From assembly GCA_036429605.1 (NCBI GenBank), contig JAVFKD010000010.1, forward strand, positions 744,001-808,000: a stretch of DNA of 64,000 nucleotides, read 5' to 3'. Positions 33,783 to 44,747 of this stretch are shown one piece after another. The notes under the pieces were generated by a model, which was not told the origin of the DNA, searched no databases, and saw only the letters and a list, made by a program, of their open reading frames with translations. This DNA is from Cladobotryum mycophilum (lineage: Eukaryota > Ascomycota > Sordariomycetes > Hypocreales > Hypocreaceae). Position 1 is the stretch's first letter, and each line of letters begins with the position of its first letter. The translations under genes were made by a program, and so were the position numbers.

Positions 33783-35357
33783 TCAATGACATGGAACCGT
33801 GCTCATCACGTCGTCTACCGCTTTGTCCAGCTGCTTTCCCGCCTCGGCCAGATACATTTCCTTTCCTTGCACCCACGAGATATTTTCGTAATGCTGCTTC
33901 GAGCGCTTCATCAGCAGCCGTTCAAATTCCTTGGGCCCGACGCTTCCATAGCTGATGCACTTTCGTAGAAACTCGGTGTGATCGAGAGCCAATGTCAGCT
34001 CGGTCTGGCTCATGGCGATGGGCTCGGCAACTCCCATCTCCCTTGCCGCCTCTTGGAGTAGGTCAACCGTGACATCCGTTTTGTCTATGTCGTTATCTAG
34101 ACACTTCTTCACTAATCGTCCAACAACACCATGCGCGGTTCGGTAGTTCAAGCCGTGCTTTGATAGTAAAATGTTGCCGAGGCGGTTTGTAGTTACCCAG
34201 GCTTTGCTGAGAAGCTCTTCGTATCGTTTCTTATGGACGGTAAGTCCTTCAATGACCTCTGCCGTTAGTCGAACCATGTTCATGGTCGTCTTGCACGCAT
34301 CACCTAGAAAAGTCAGTCACAGTAGTGCGTTTAAAGGGCATTCCATCAACATACCTAAAAGAGACACATTGCGATTTCCTGTGTCACCAGTTCCCTCATT
34401 TCGAAAGGTAGCCATAGCAGCCGCGACCCAGCCTTGAGCATCGCCAGCTCTACCCTTGACTGTTTCAAGTCCATAGGGGTTCTTCTTCTGGGGGAAAACA
34501 CTGCTAGTGCTGCAGTGAGAGTCGTCAAGCTCAATCGTTCCAAACTCGGTGGAGCTATAAATGTGTAGGTCGGTACAGAGGTCGTTCAGAATAACCATGA
34601 TCATGGAGAGAGCAAAGGTAGCCTCAATTTGATAGTATGAATCTCGACCGAGTCTGGAGTTGTCAAGCACTTCAGAGAATCCAAGGAGTGATGCTGTTTG
34701 TTGACGATTGATGCGCAAATCTGTTCCGGATAAGCCAACTGCGCCAAGTGGACAGCGGTCGATCCTCCGGTAGATCTCGGTCAACTGATCAAAGGAATCT
34801 TGAAGTCTTTCGTTAAAAGCCAGTAAGTAATGGCCGAATGTAGCGGGCTGGGCTTGCTGTAGATGTGTATAGCTAATCATGGCTGTACCGCCATGCTTCG
34901 CCGCGACCTTGATCAGGGACTCGTGTAAGACGAGAAGCGCCTTGGTCACTCCGAGAATATTTGCTCTGTCAGAAATTCGTCGTATCGTCGACCCATGATC
35001 AAGACGGCTGCGTGCAATAGGTAATCGGCCAGCGATGTCTTCTCCCAGGCGCTCAGACAAAAGTCTCTCCATCTGAAGAACGATACTGCCATGTCCGGGG
35101 ACAATTGAGAACATTTGGGGACCCGCCTTTGTAATTTCATCCAGTTCATGAAGCAGGGCAGCAGCTTGGTCTGTTGAAATATGTCCTTCGCTTGCTAGCA
35201 TCACAACATGCGCAGAATCCACGTATGTGACTGTCGAGAGATTTTTGACCTCCCACTCAAGTCGAGGCTTTTCGTTGCATTCTTTCAGAAGATCGCACAT
35301 CTCCTTTGACAGGCGCCCTGCTGCGAAAGACTCCGCGACAGACTTGGCGGCTGGCAT
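33783..35357 (-). CDS. Argininosuccinate lyase/fumarase superfamily enzyme
   Basis: Catalyses an anti-elimination that releases fumarate or a similar product from a succinyl-type substrate. Two exons on the minus strand, 35357-34355 and 34303-33783, with a 51-bp intron; 507 residues. Family landmarks: SYTHLQQAQPATFGHYLLA (ASL reads GYTHLQ..QP), the signature loop SSVFPQKKNPYGLE (about 285-298; the consensus is SSxMPxKxN), and the C-terminal helical domain from exon 2. The substrate motif is altered: ARSRLDHGST replaces the ARSRNDQ of true ASL. It is therefore probably not the urea-cycle enzyme but a specialised paralogue. The start MPAAKS is the best of several in-frame ATGs; upstream ones give unlike sequence. 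It is divergent from a Zn2Cys6 regulator and near an FMO. Confidence 0.85.
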
Positions 35358-36622
35358 TTTGAATGGAGTTTGATACGGGACTGATACAAGGGGAAATGGA
35401 TTAAGATGAAATGAATTGCACGATGTGATTGGCATGAAAGCATGGCATTTGCTACTACAATTTCTACAGATCATCTCCTTCACGGTTATATAACATCGAG
35501 CAACAGTATATGAGGCTGTTTGAGAGCAGTATTGTCGCCTACCGGTCACTCGGCTTATCCGAAAAGATGCTCCCATGGTAGTCCTTCAGAATAATATACA
35601 GCTTACCACTCGCTTCTGGCATATAGACAAAGTGTTGCAATATTCCATGTGATGGCAGAGGAAGGATGGAACATGGGGACCAACCATCGCTCTCGGCTGG
35701 AGAGTCCGGAAGGGACCCGCAGAAAGACGTCATACAAACACAGTCTCACTCGCATTCGATACGTAATAATAACGGTTGATGGGTCCATTGCGCCTCATGT
35801 CTTTCTGGATCAACAGCGTACAAACGCATTCTCTGACAGTCAACTGAGAGGGTGCTCGGGTTTTCCGGCCTACAGCGACAGCCGTTTCGACACCAGCCCG
35901 CTTGCTACATTGTTCATCCAATTATTGTCCAAGAATGGCCGGGATATCCGGGTACGCACCAGGTTGGTAGACGTGGTTAGCTTGTATTTTTAATTACAAA
36001 GATGGGTCAGAAATTTCTTTCACGATAACCAACAAGACCAACAATATCTGAATTTCCCGCACTTGTTCATCCTTGAACGCTGTAATGTGATAGTGAGCGG
36101 GGGCAAGTTCATAGTTCATGGGGCTCATGACTCGGATCATCCGGGCTGAGAAGCTGAGCTCCACCACCAACAGTTTGTGGCGGGCCCCTTTAATACCCCC
36201 TTAGCTCCCACGAAAACGGCGAGTTCTCTTTTACTGGCATTTACGGTTCTTATCAACTCACCAGCTTCGTTTGTTGGCCCAGGGGTGTGTCGTGTGATTA
36301 CTTACCCCACTGAGTCCCCTGCAGGAGGAGGCTTGCTCCATGGGTTCGCACAGAACTAACTTAGTGTACCAGCGTGTTGGAGGAGGTTATGGTCGGGTTA
36401 TCTTACATGCGGGGTAAAGACGCTGGAATCCATGACAAACTCTGTAATAGCAGTAGCATACCTGGGCTCTGACTCCTTATCTCACGTGTCTCCCCAGGGA
36501 ACTGAATGGTCTACTTTCACTGTGATTGTTTACTTGAATGCTCCCTCCAAGTGCTGTCGATGCAGTTCCAGATGACTTGATTCGCTTCTCAATTTCCTGT
36601 TCCGATACAGGGTAGCTGCAAT
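35358..36622. promoter_or_regulatory. Divergent region between lyase and Zn2Cys6 regulator
   Basis: A 1.27-kb head-to-head intergenic region. Short open frames exist (for example 35649-35993) but overlap the expected promoter and have no protein character. No defined operator could be read. Confidence 0.5.
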
Positions 36623-39600
36623 ATGGACTGCCAGGACTCCCCTCGACCATCCAAGCGTTGCCGAACTCAGGCCAGCCAAAAGAGACGGGCAGACGCCAAC
36701 TCCAGTGACAATCGGCGAACCGGTAATGCCTGTAAATGGGACACGTTCTGAACGCTGAGGTAACCCCAACTGATGGTCGTGGTCCAGGTCGACGATGCAA
36801 GAGTAAGAAGATTAAGTGCCGCTTTACTATTGGAGCCGTACAAAGGCATGTCAAGACCGCCCCTACCCTTATGGATCTCTATTAATATGGTTACAGCACA
36901 TGCACCCCGTGTGCCAAGGCCAGTTCAGGTGCCCAAAAGAAATCTCTTGGCCTTCCATCTCGCCCGCACACTAGCTAAATCATGATGCAGATTGCGTGTT
37001 TGACGTAGCCGCAGATGGGATTCCCAGGGGCGCAGCGTAAGTGGGCCCTTTATTATGGTCCCCCCGCCATTAACTGCTCGCTAACACACGATGCGACTGC
37101 TGTAGATATATTGCTGACTTGGAAGCCCAAGTGCACTTTCTTCGTGCTGAGCTTCGTGCGGCGAATTTGAGATTGCAGCCATTGGGCGATGGGTCTCCGG
37201 AAAACCCGGGGACTTTGGAGACTCTCGGTATGTGTACCCAGAGCAGGTTTCTTGTGTGTTTGTTATACTGACGATGTACACGTAGCGAACATAGGTGTTC
37301 GGGGGAGGATGAGATGACACTGGTGGAGATTTTGCGAGGATCCAATGCAACCCAATCTGGATCTGATCCTTACGAAAGTGGGAGTCTCAAATCCACCCGA
37401 GTAAGATTGCTATTTCATATCTGAAAAAAAAGGGCGTTGCTGACATTGATCAAGCTCAATGAAGGGCAGTCTACTGCATCTCCTCCGGAAAAGCTTCAAC
37501 AGCCACTTGAGAGGCCCTTACACATTCGACAAAAGGCTTTTGAAGCGATACTGGACTCCAAATCCGACATCACCATCTTCAATTTTCTCCAAAGTGGCCC
37601 GTCCACAGCTAGGGTAGATGCTGGCAATGCATTACCGGAGCTGCCGTCTGGTCAAGTGGCAGATCACCTGGTTGAGATGGCCTACCTTTATACCCAAGCG
37701 CGCTACTGCATCGTCGACTGGGTACGGCTTCATCAATGGCACCAACAACGGGAAGCAATATGCTCCGCATCGGCAGAAGATGATGTCGAATCCCAAATAG
37801 GTAGGCAGAGTGTCTGGATTGCATGGAGCTCGGTTGGCTAACATCTTTGATGCAGGTGCATACTTTATCTGGATCATATATGCCATTGGCGCCCAGTTGG
37901 TTCCGAATTCCGAGCATTTATCGACTGGATATTATGCTCATGCGCTGAATTACCTCCCTCTTGTTCTAGCGCAACAAAACATGGTTGCTCTTCAAGGCAT
38001 ACTCACTTTGGCACAGTATCACTTTCGCGCACCTGTAAGCAACCCATCCCCAGACTTTTACCATTTGCTAACAAATACAGGGGGGTCCTTCATTATGGTA
38101 CATCATCTTCCCCTACCACACTGGTGTGATTCCTTACTTAAACGTCCCAATAGGCATCTTGTCGGAGTAGCCGTGCGCCTTTGTATTGAGCTTCGATACC
38201 ACCGGAAGGTTCAGAAGTCAATCATGTCGCAAGATCTTGACCCCTACACAATCGAACTTCAAAAGCGATTTTTCTGGTGTGTGTATTGCTTTGACAGGTA
38301 TGCCCGGCATATTTCACTGAGTCTGTCCATATGATATGCTAACATCAAGAAAGGATGCTCGCCATGATACTGAAACGTCCGTTTGGAATTCAGGATTTTG
38401 ACATAGATGTCGAGGTACGTGATGCTATATGACTTTCATATGCATTACTGACGATACGACAGCTGCCGATTGATGTCGATGTCACCTGTGTAGATCAAGA
38501 GAAGCTACGGGATCTGCAGACAGGACAAGCAGCTGGCGAAATTTTCTTTGAAGAGGGAACAGCCAAGACGGTAAATGGCATGGTATTTATTTAGATTAAG
38601 TGACTGCTAACCTCGAAGCCAGATGACAGCCGCTCTACATCACCTACAGATATATCGACTCAGATCGAGCATAATGTGAGACCAACGTCAGATGTATGTA
38701 CTTTAGCTAACTCGACTTTCTTAGAACAAGGTTTACTGGACCTCGCGCATTGCCTCCCTCTTATGATGTGATGGAATTATTCTCTGATCTAGCAGAATGG
38801 AGGCAACGAGCTCCCAGAAGGCATTCCGCATCGACTCTCCTCCCCCAGCCAAGCGATACGCAAATTGAAGCAACGTATTTTGATGCTACTTTACTCTTAG
38901 TTCGAATCATCTTGGCTCAGCTGTCTGTTGACCCAGCCTTGCTTCTCAAATGCGCAGAGCTATCCGCTGATGCATGCAAGGTATTTGCAAAGCGTTACGC
39001 CGCAAATTTCTCTACTAACAGTGATGTAGAATACGAGGACTCTGAGTCTGAGTCCACAGACGCACAGCTCTCCCATCATCGTGTACAACTGTTTCCGATG
39101 CGGGATCACGCTGCTCCAGTGTTTGACTGTTCAGCCGACCATTTTATCCCTGCGAGACATCCACAAGGCCCTGAGCTCTTGCTCCAGCGCGCTGACCATC
39201 TACACCCAAAAGGTCACCATCGCAACACCGTTTCTGCAGCTATTTGAAAAGCTGTCCGATCGTTTCTTGAGAGATAGCGAGGCACCGGAAGGTCCTCATT
39301 CTGACATGAACACCTTGCGCTCAATCTTGCAAACGATTGCATCGAGTGGTCCATCCGAGACGCTAGAGTTAGTCAAAGAAAGACTCGAACTTCCAAAAGA
39401 GGTGTGTGCTGACAGTGTCCATGTAGGCTATTTCACACATTGCTCGATGAGCCGAATCAGCAGGACCCTCAGACATCTTTGTCCATGGCAGAGACTCTGA
39501 CCGCAGGAGACGTGGTATGAGCACCCATCCAATCCTAACGCGCATGATGGTGACTAACTGTGCATGGCAAGATGCACCCGGATTTCCTTTGGGGAATGGA

Positions 39601-39784
39601 TTCAATGTCTACGCTGGGCATGGACCTTTTGATGCCATACGAGATGGTTTCCGACATCCCCCTCAAGATACTTCCCTTCAGAGCATGGCCAATTTCTGGA
39701 CTAGTCCGTCATGAGGGTTTTACGTACATGATTTGTTTTTTTGTTTGCTTGTTTTCGTGGCTTTATAAAGATATCCATATGTAG
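36623..39784 (+). CDS. Zn2Cys6/Fungal_trans transcription factor, zinc cluster possibly broken
   Basis: Candidate pathway regulator. Exon 1 (36623-36731, MDCQDSPRPSKRCR start) joins exon 2 (from 36788) to give NACRRCKSKKIKC, the first half of the zinc cluster. The next exon encodes TCTPCAKA in one frame but FRCPKE in another, so the six cysteines are not in one frame. In addition a TAG at 36972-36974 interrupts the following stretch. Downstream, a dimerisation helix (YIADLEAQVHFLRAEL) and the Fungal_trans domain are well preserved over several short exons: AYFIWIIYAIGAQL, HLVGVAVRLCIELRYHR, FFWCVYCFDR, RMLAMILKRPFGI. The end near 39784 is approximate. Either the DNA-binding part has decayed, or two base errors are present in the assembly. 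It is divergent from the lyase gene. Confidence 0.65.
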
Positions 39785-40445
39785 AATAGCCCGTACGGTA
39801 TAAATTCTAGAGAGAATAGATGTTATTTCATCCCGGCTTCGGATCTCGCCCATTGAACTGGAACTCGCAAGATTGATACATACCATGACCCTGCAAGCGC
39901 AAGCTTACGTTCAAACCATCTCCCATCCCGCGTAGCTGAAGGTTGAGTCAAGCCAGTGGCTTTTCACCAGTGCTGTCAATTAGCCTATTGTTTAAGAAAA
40001 GAAAAGAAGAAAGGGAAGAAAAAAGGCCAACAACCCCATTACCCCAGTTTCGTGGCGTTGATGATAGATCTTTTCTTTAAAAATGGATTCGGGAAATCCG
40101 GGGTTGTTGGTCATTGCTGATAAGCCATGTCTCTGTTGAAGCGGGATATCCGAATCATAACAATCAAGGGAGCCATTCGCAGCCTTCTCCGCATGGGCTC
40201 TCCTCCCCGCGTTTGGAGAAACCCCACGGGGGGAACACAACAGGCTTTTTTACGTATGCTCACCCTTGGCGTGCGCGATAACGGTGGGGATCTGTTATGT
40301 GTCTTAGAAGATCCAGTCGTATATAAAGAGATGGCATTCGACGTCAATCATCACCCTCTTCTCATGCCATGAATGCATCATCTCTCTTCTTGGCTGCATC
40401 TGACCATAGCAAGCAACGATAACCTCCCATGAACGCGTCGGCACA

Positions 40446-42243
40446 ATGGGCCTCAAAAGAATCCTCGATCAATCCGCCTTATTCACCTACGCCAGGGCAA
40501 TCAAGGCAGCCCCTCGCGAAGTCATCTTCAATCGCACTTTGCTCCTCACCTCTCTGCTCTATGCCTTGAGCGCGCTTCCTCTCAGTGAGTTTTTGTCGTG
40601 GCATTGCTCTTCGTTTTTTCGCAAAGACTTGTGCTAACCTATAACAGCATGGGATCAAGGGTCCGCCGCCGTCTTGGGCTCTCTCCCGAGCTTCCAGAAC
40701 CACTTTGGCATCAGCTCCGGAACCGATCCCAAGGCCATCAGGAACTTTGTGTCCCTCGTTGGCGTTGGTGATTTCATCGGTGCTGGATTGTCATTCTTTG
40801 TCAATGATCGTATTGGACGTCTCTGGTCGTATCGTCTATACGTGACCATTTGGATCGTCGGCCAGATCATCGCCATCTTTGCCAACAACCTTGCAACTCT
40901 GTACGCAGCCCGAATCATTTGCGGCCTGGGAATTGGCGCCCTGCTTGTTACCGGCCCCATCTCCATCGTGGAAATCGCACCGCCCGAAATTCGCGGTCTT
41001 CTTACATCATGGTTCACCGTTGTGATGGGACTCGCACACGGTGTTTCGACCTTTTGCGTCTATGGTGTCTATAATAACCCATCACTTCAGGGCATTCGCC
41101 TCCAGTATCAGGTTGTATGGTTTGCTCCGTGCATCTTCATGGGATTCTGCATCGTCGCCAGCTTCTTCCTTTGCGAATCGCCTCGGTGGCTATTCTTGGT
41201 GAATCGAGAGGAGGAGGCTACAAAGATTCTTGTCAAAATTCGAGGTCTGCCGCTTGACGACCCCCGAGTGCAAAGCGAGCTCAAGGATATTCGTGATTCC
41301 GTTCGAAATGAGGCCGATGTCCATGGAGATGTCAACCGCGCACCTGGTGTGTTTGCCGTTATTAAAGAGACGTTCACTGTCCCTTCAAACCTTCGCCGAG
41401 TTCAACAAGTGCTCATCTTGTACTCATTGCCGCAACTCTCAGGAGCCAACTCCATCTCCTCCTACTTTGTGCCCATCCTTAAGATCATCGGTTCCGCTGG
41501 TGACACCAGTCGAAATCTTTTCCTCAGCGGCATGTACACCATGTCAAAGTTCTTCTTCGCCCTGATTGCTTCATTCTTCTTTGTCGACGCCCTCGGCCGC
41601 AGAAAGTCGCTTTTTGTTGGTATTACCTGCCAAATGCTGTCCGATTTGTATATGGGCCTCTATGTCAGGGCTCAGCAAAAAGGCCACGTCCCTGATGCAG
41701 CTTCGCAAACTGCCCTCGCAGCGGTTTTTATCCAAGCCTTTGGCTACTCAATCGGTAAGTGATACGCAACCAGGAGTGATTCTGTTCTCTAACATGTCCC
41801 CGACAGGTCTTCTCACTCTTCCATACGTTTTCGCCGGAGAGCTCTGGCCCACTCGTATCAGGTCCTTTGGCGCCGCCATGTCACAGTGCTTCCACCGATT
41901 ATTCATCTACGCCATGAGTTTCGGTTTGCCATCGCTCCTTGAGAGCACCGACAACTGGGGTGCATTTCTCTTCTTTTCTGGCTGGTGCTTCCTATCCTTG
42001 CTCTACGTGTTCCTGGTGATTCCAGAAGTTGCTGGTCTTTCGGTTGAAGAACTTGACCGTCTGTTCACTGGGCCATGGTTTAATGCCTACAAGCGTCGCA
42101 AGCAGGTACCTCCTGGCCCGACAGACAGTGAGAACGGGAATAACCTAACGTAAGGACACTGTCCCTCTTCGAATTGACTGCCAAAGCTAACTTCTTATTG
42201 TAGCCATCGTCAAAGCAAGGTGAGCGTGGAAGAGAGGGACTAA
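40446..42243 (+). CDS. MFS transporter, sugar-porter type
   Basis: A plasma-membrane transporter with about 12 membrane helices, for sugars or related polyols/acids. Exons 40446-40584, 40648-41754, 41807-42149 and 42204-42243 join in phase; 542 residues. Ending the third exon at its own TAA (42151-42153) gives a slightly shorter alternative. Features: WDQGSAAVLGSLPSF in the first helix, GRLWSYRLY after helix 2, ESPRWLF after helix 6, PQLSGANSISSYF in helix 7, GRRKSLFVGI, and FAGELWPTRIRSFGAA in the C-terminal half, all sugar-porter landmarks. It could supply a carbon source or export a cluster product; the sequence does not decide. Confidence 0.88.
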
Positions 42244-43906
42244 GAAACGACAATAAGTGGGGATGGTGGACATGCCCTGTGAAACGGCAGAGGCGCGATG
42301 TGTGTTTTGAGGCGTCTGGTAGTTTACATGCTAAGAGCGTTGTAGTTTAAACGTGAAATATGATCATTTTGCTCTTTTGGTACCTAAAGCTTCTTATTGA
42401 ACCGTCACGGACTTTTATGGGAAGTGAAAGATTGTATTGGCACTCACATAATGCCGCACACGCTGTAGTTTCTAGGCACAGAGGATAGAAATGGCTAGCC
42501 ATGTTGATAGTAACAGAAACATGTCAGGGGGTTGCTTCTGTACTCACAAACGGTCACCACGACAATCTTCAACCGAAGCAAGTCTGGGCAAAGCTGACGG
42601 AACACCATCTCCTGCTGAGTAAAACGGAGATTCACCAGAGATGAGTTAACTTTGTAACGGTAAAGCTATTTGCCGAGACTTTATGTTACATAACTGGTGA
42701 CAAATCTACGAGATCATCTAACGGGGAGGTTGAGCGACCGCACAGTGCCTATGCCTGAGGATAGAAACAAGGATATCTGATCGGGGCAGCGTTTTTCATA
42801 GCTTATAGGGTCTTCGTCGACTTCACATATACTAGCATGGCATCTTATGTCATGGCGAGAGACCCCATCAGCACCTCCGGTTCCGCCGGCATAATCGCCG
42901 GCCCCTGCTGCTCATGCATGAGTCTCCGCATCGGGTCTGCATCCCCGGGCCTGTATGTATGTCCGGGCACGCACCGCCGGATATTAGGCTCCAGCATCCG
43001 AGAAAACTCTTCTCTAGGTATAGTACGACCTACTGGGAGCCGCGATGCAACCTCAGCAAAGCTGCATCAGATTGCCTCCCCCAAGTCCACGCTTAGAATA
43101 GAGCCATAAACATGCCTCTGTTTAGCTGGTAAAAAAGGAAGAATTTAGCCTGTGGATTTTACATGGTATTATCCCCACTTGATTACTGATAATTCTGCGC
43201 ATTGCATCGCCGAGTCGGAGGTGCGCCTTTTGAGAAATTTGATAATATACTCAATGCAACTGTGAACAATAATAATAATTACAACAAAATGCCTTGAGTG
43301 GCGCTCATAATATGCACGCATACACTCTCATGCGCCATCTAAACCACAAGGGGAAGTTGCAAAGCTACCTTAGAAGCAAGTGGTAGTAAGAGGGCGTGGA
43401 GCGGAACCATCAAATGATAATGAAAGAGGATGACGAGAGCTTTATCATCAACATGTAACGAGAACAGTGTCTGCCTATGCTGCCGGTTCGACAGATCATG
43501 TTGACGATTTACTCCTGTGTGCGCTAGCTATATGATACACATCTGATTCATAGTATTGCCATGATATAGGTGCTGCTTATGTGATGATTACCTCTTCGCT
43601 CAACGTAACCTTGACAGGGGTCACCATATTGTCCTGCGCAAAACCCTTGCGCTCAAGGGACGTTCCGAGACAAAATACGGTTTGTTAATCGCTCTCACCG
43701 CATTGCCGATCGCATGAGCAATTTGGAAGCTGCCAAAAAGCTCATGCACGTCCGAACCATTCGGCCCCATTAAACATGCCGACTCACGGTATAAGAGGAG
43801 CAAGACACCGGCTTCCAACGACCTGCTTCCTTTATCTTTGTACGGCCACCTTGACTTGAAAACTTCATTCACTGCAACAGCACTTGGGAACCCAACGAAC
43901 TCAATC
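42244..43906. other. Intergenic region without a recognisable gene
   Basis: 1.66 kb with short chance frames only (for example 42837-43109). The final part should hold the promoter of the secreted protein gene. Confidence 0.5.
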
Positions 43907-44545
43907 ATGTTCTTCAAGTCAACGACAACTGCCCTGGCTCTGGCTCTGGCCTCTGGTCTGTCCCAGGTTGCTGGGCAAATTTGCGCAATAGACGTCAAGA
44001 CCACGCATGCGGGTCTCAGCTTTTACCTTTACGACGACTCCATTCCCACAAACAACTACCGGCCTCTCCAGCTTCGGCCCAGCAAGGACGGCAAATTCCA
44101 CTACGTTGCTCTGGACAACAGCTCCCCTCCCCTCGTTGCCAACATTGACAATGGTGTCCTGGTGGCTGAGAGCAAGGCCACCGACGGCACACTCTTCGAT
44201 CTCGGCCTCAAGGGTTTCCTCTACAACTATACCACCATTCCCCTCACACGGCCAACCACCATAGGCCAGCTCGCCTTTGCAAACACATCAACCTTTGCCA
44301 ATGCCTCGGACCCGGATTGGTTCCTGAGAGGCGCGTCTGGCTACAACACCTACAATCTCTGGCGCAACGAGCCTGTCAACACGCTCAACGGCGTGCAGAT
44401 CTGCGAGGCCAAGTTTGACCTCAACGAGGATGGAACTCCCTGGTATTACTTCCAATATGTGGATTGGGTCTCGTACTATCCCGAGGAATGCGAGTTTGTT
44501 GCCGTCTTGACCAACGTTAGCTCTACGGATCAGCCGACGTGTTAG
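43907..44545 (+). CDS. Secreted glycoprotein of unknown function
   Basis: A single-exon gene for 212 residues. An N-terminal signal peptide (ALALALASGLSQVAGQ) precedes a mature protein with several N-glycosylation sequons (NSS, NYT, NTS, NAS, NVS) and four Cys. Aromatic-rich motifs such as WYYFQYVDWVSYYPEEC are present near the C-terminus. The start at 43907 places the signal peptide at the N-terminus; an in-frame ATG 23 codons earlier would bury it. A poly(A) signal AATAAA lies about 105 bases downstream. I do not recognise the family. It neighbours the LysM/chitinase locus and may be a cell-wall protein. Confidence 0.75.
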   Translation: MFFKSTTTALALALASGLSQVAGQICAIDVKTTHAGLSFYLYDDSIPTNNYRPLQLRPSKDGKFHYVALDNSSPPLVANIDNGVLVAESKATDGTLFDLGLKGFLYNYTTIPLTRPTTIGQLAFANTSTFANASDPDWFLRGASGYNTYNLWRNEPVNTLNGVQICEAKFDLNEDGTPWYYFQYVDWVSYYPEECEFVAVLTNVSSTDQPTC

Positions 44546-44747
44546 GGGGAGACGTCAGATACAGACGCATCAGTGGAAGCCAACTCAAGGCTCAGTAAAA
44601 TGGCATGTAGTGAATGGTAGAAAATACTCTTGGCTGTTGAGCCCTGAGAAAATAAAAGGAAATTAAGACATGATCTTGTGTTTATTTTGCTATATCTATT
44701 TCAACCTACTTGGCATTGTGAGCTCTCTAGAATGGGCTACGTCAATT

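Noticed and set aside
42837..43109. 90-codon open frame between the MFS gene and the secreted protein gene
   Set aside because: Unstructured composition, no start context, no domain or splice support.
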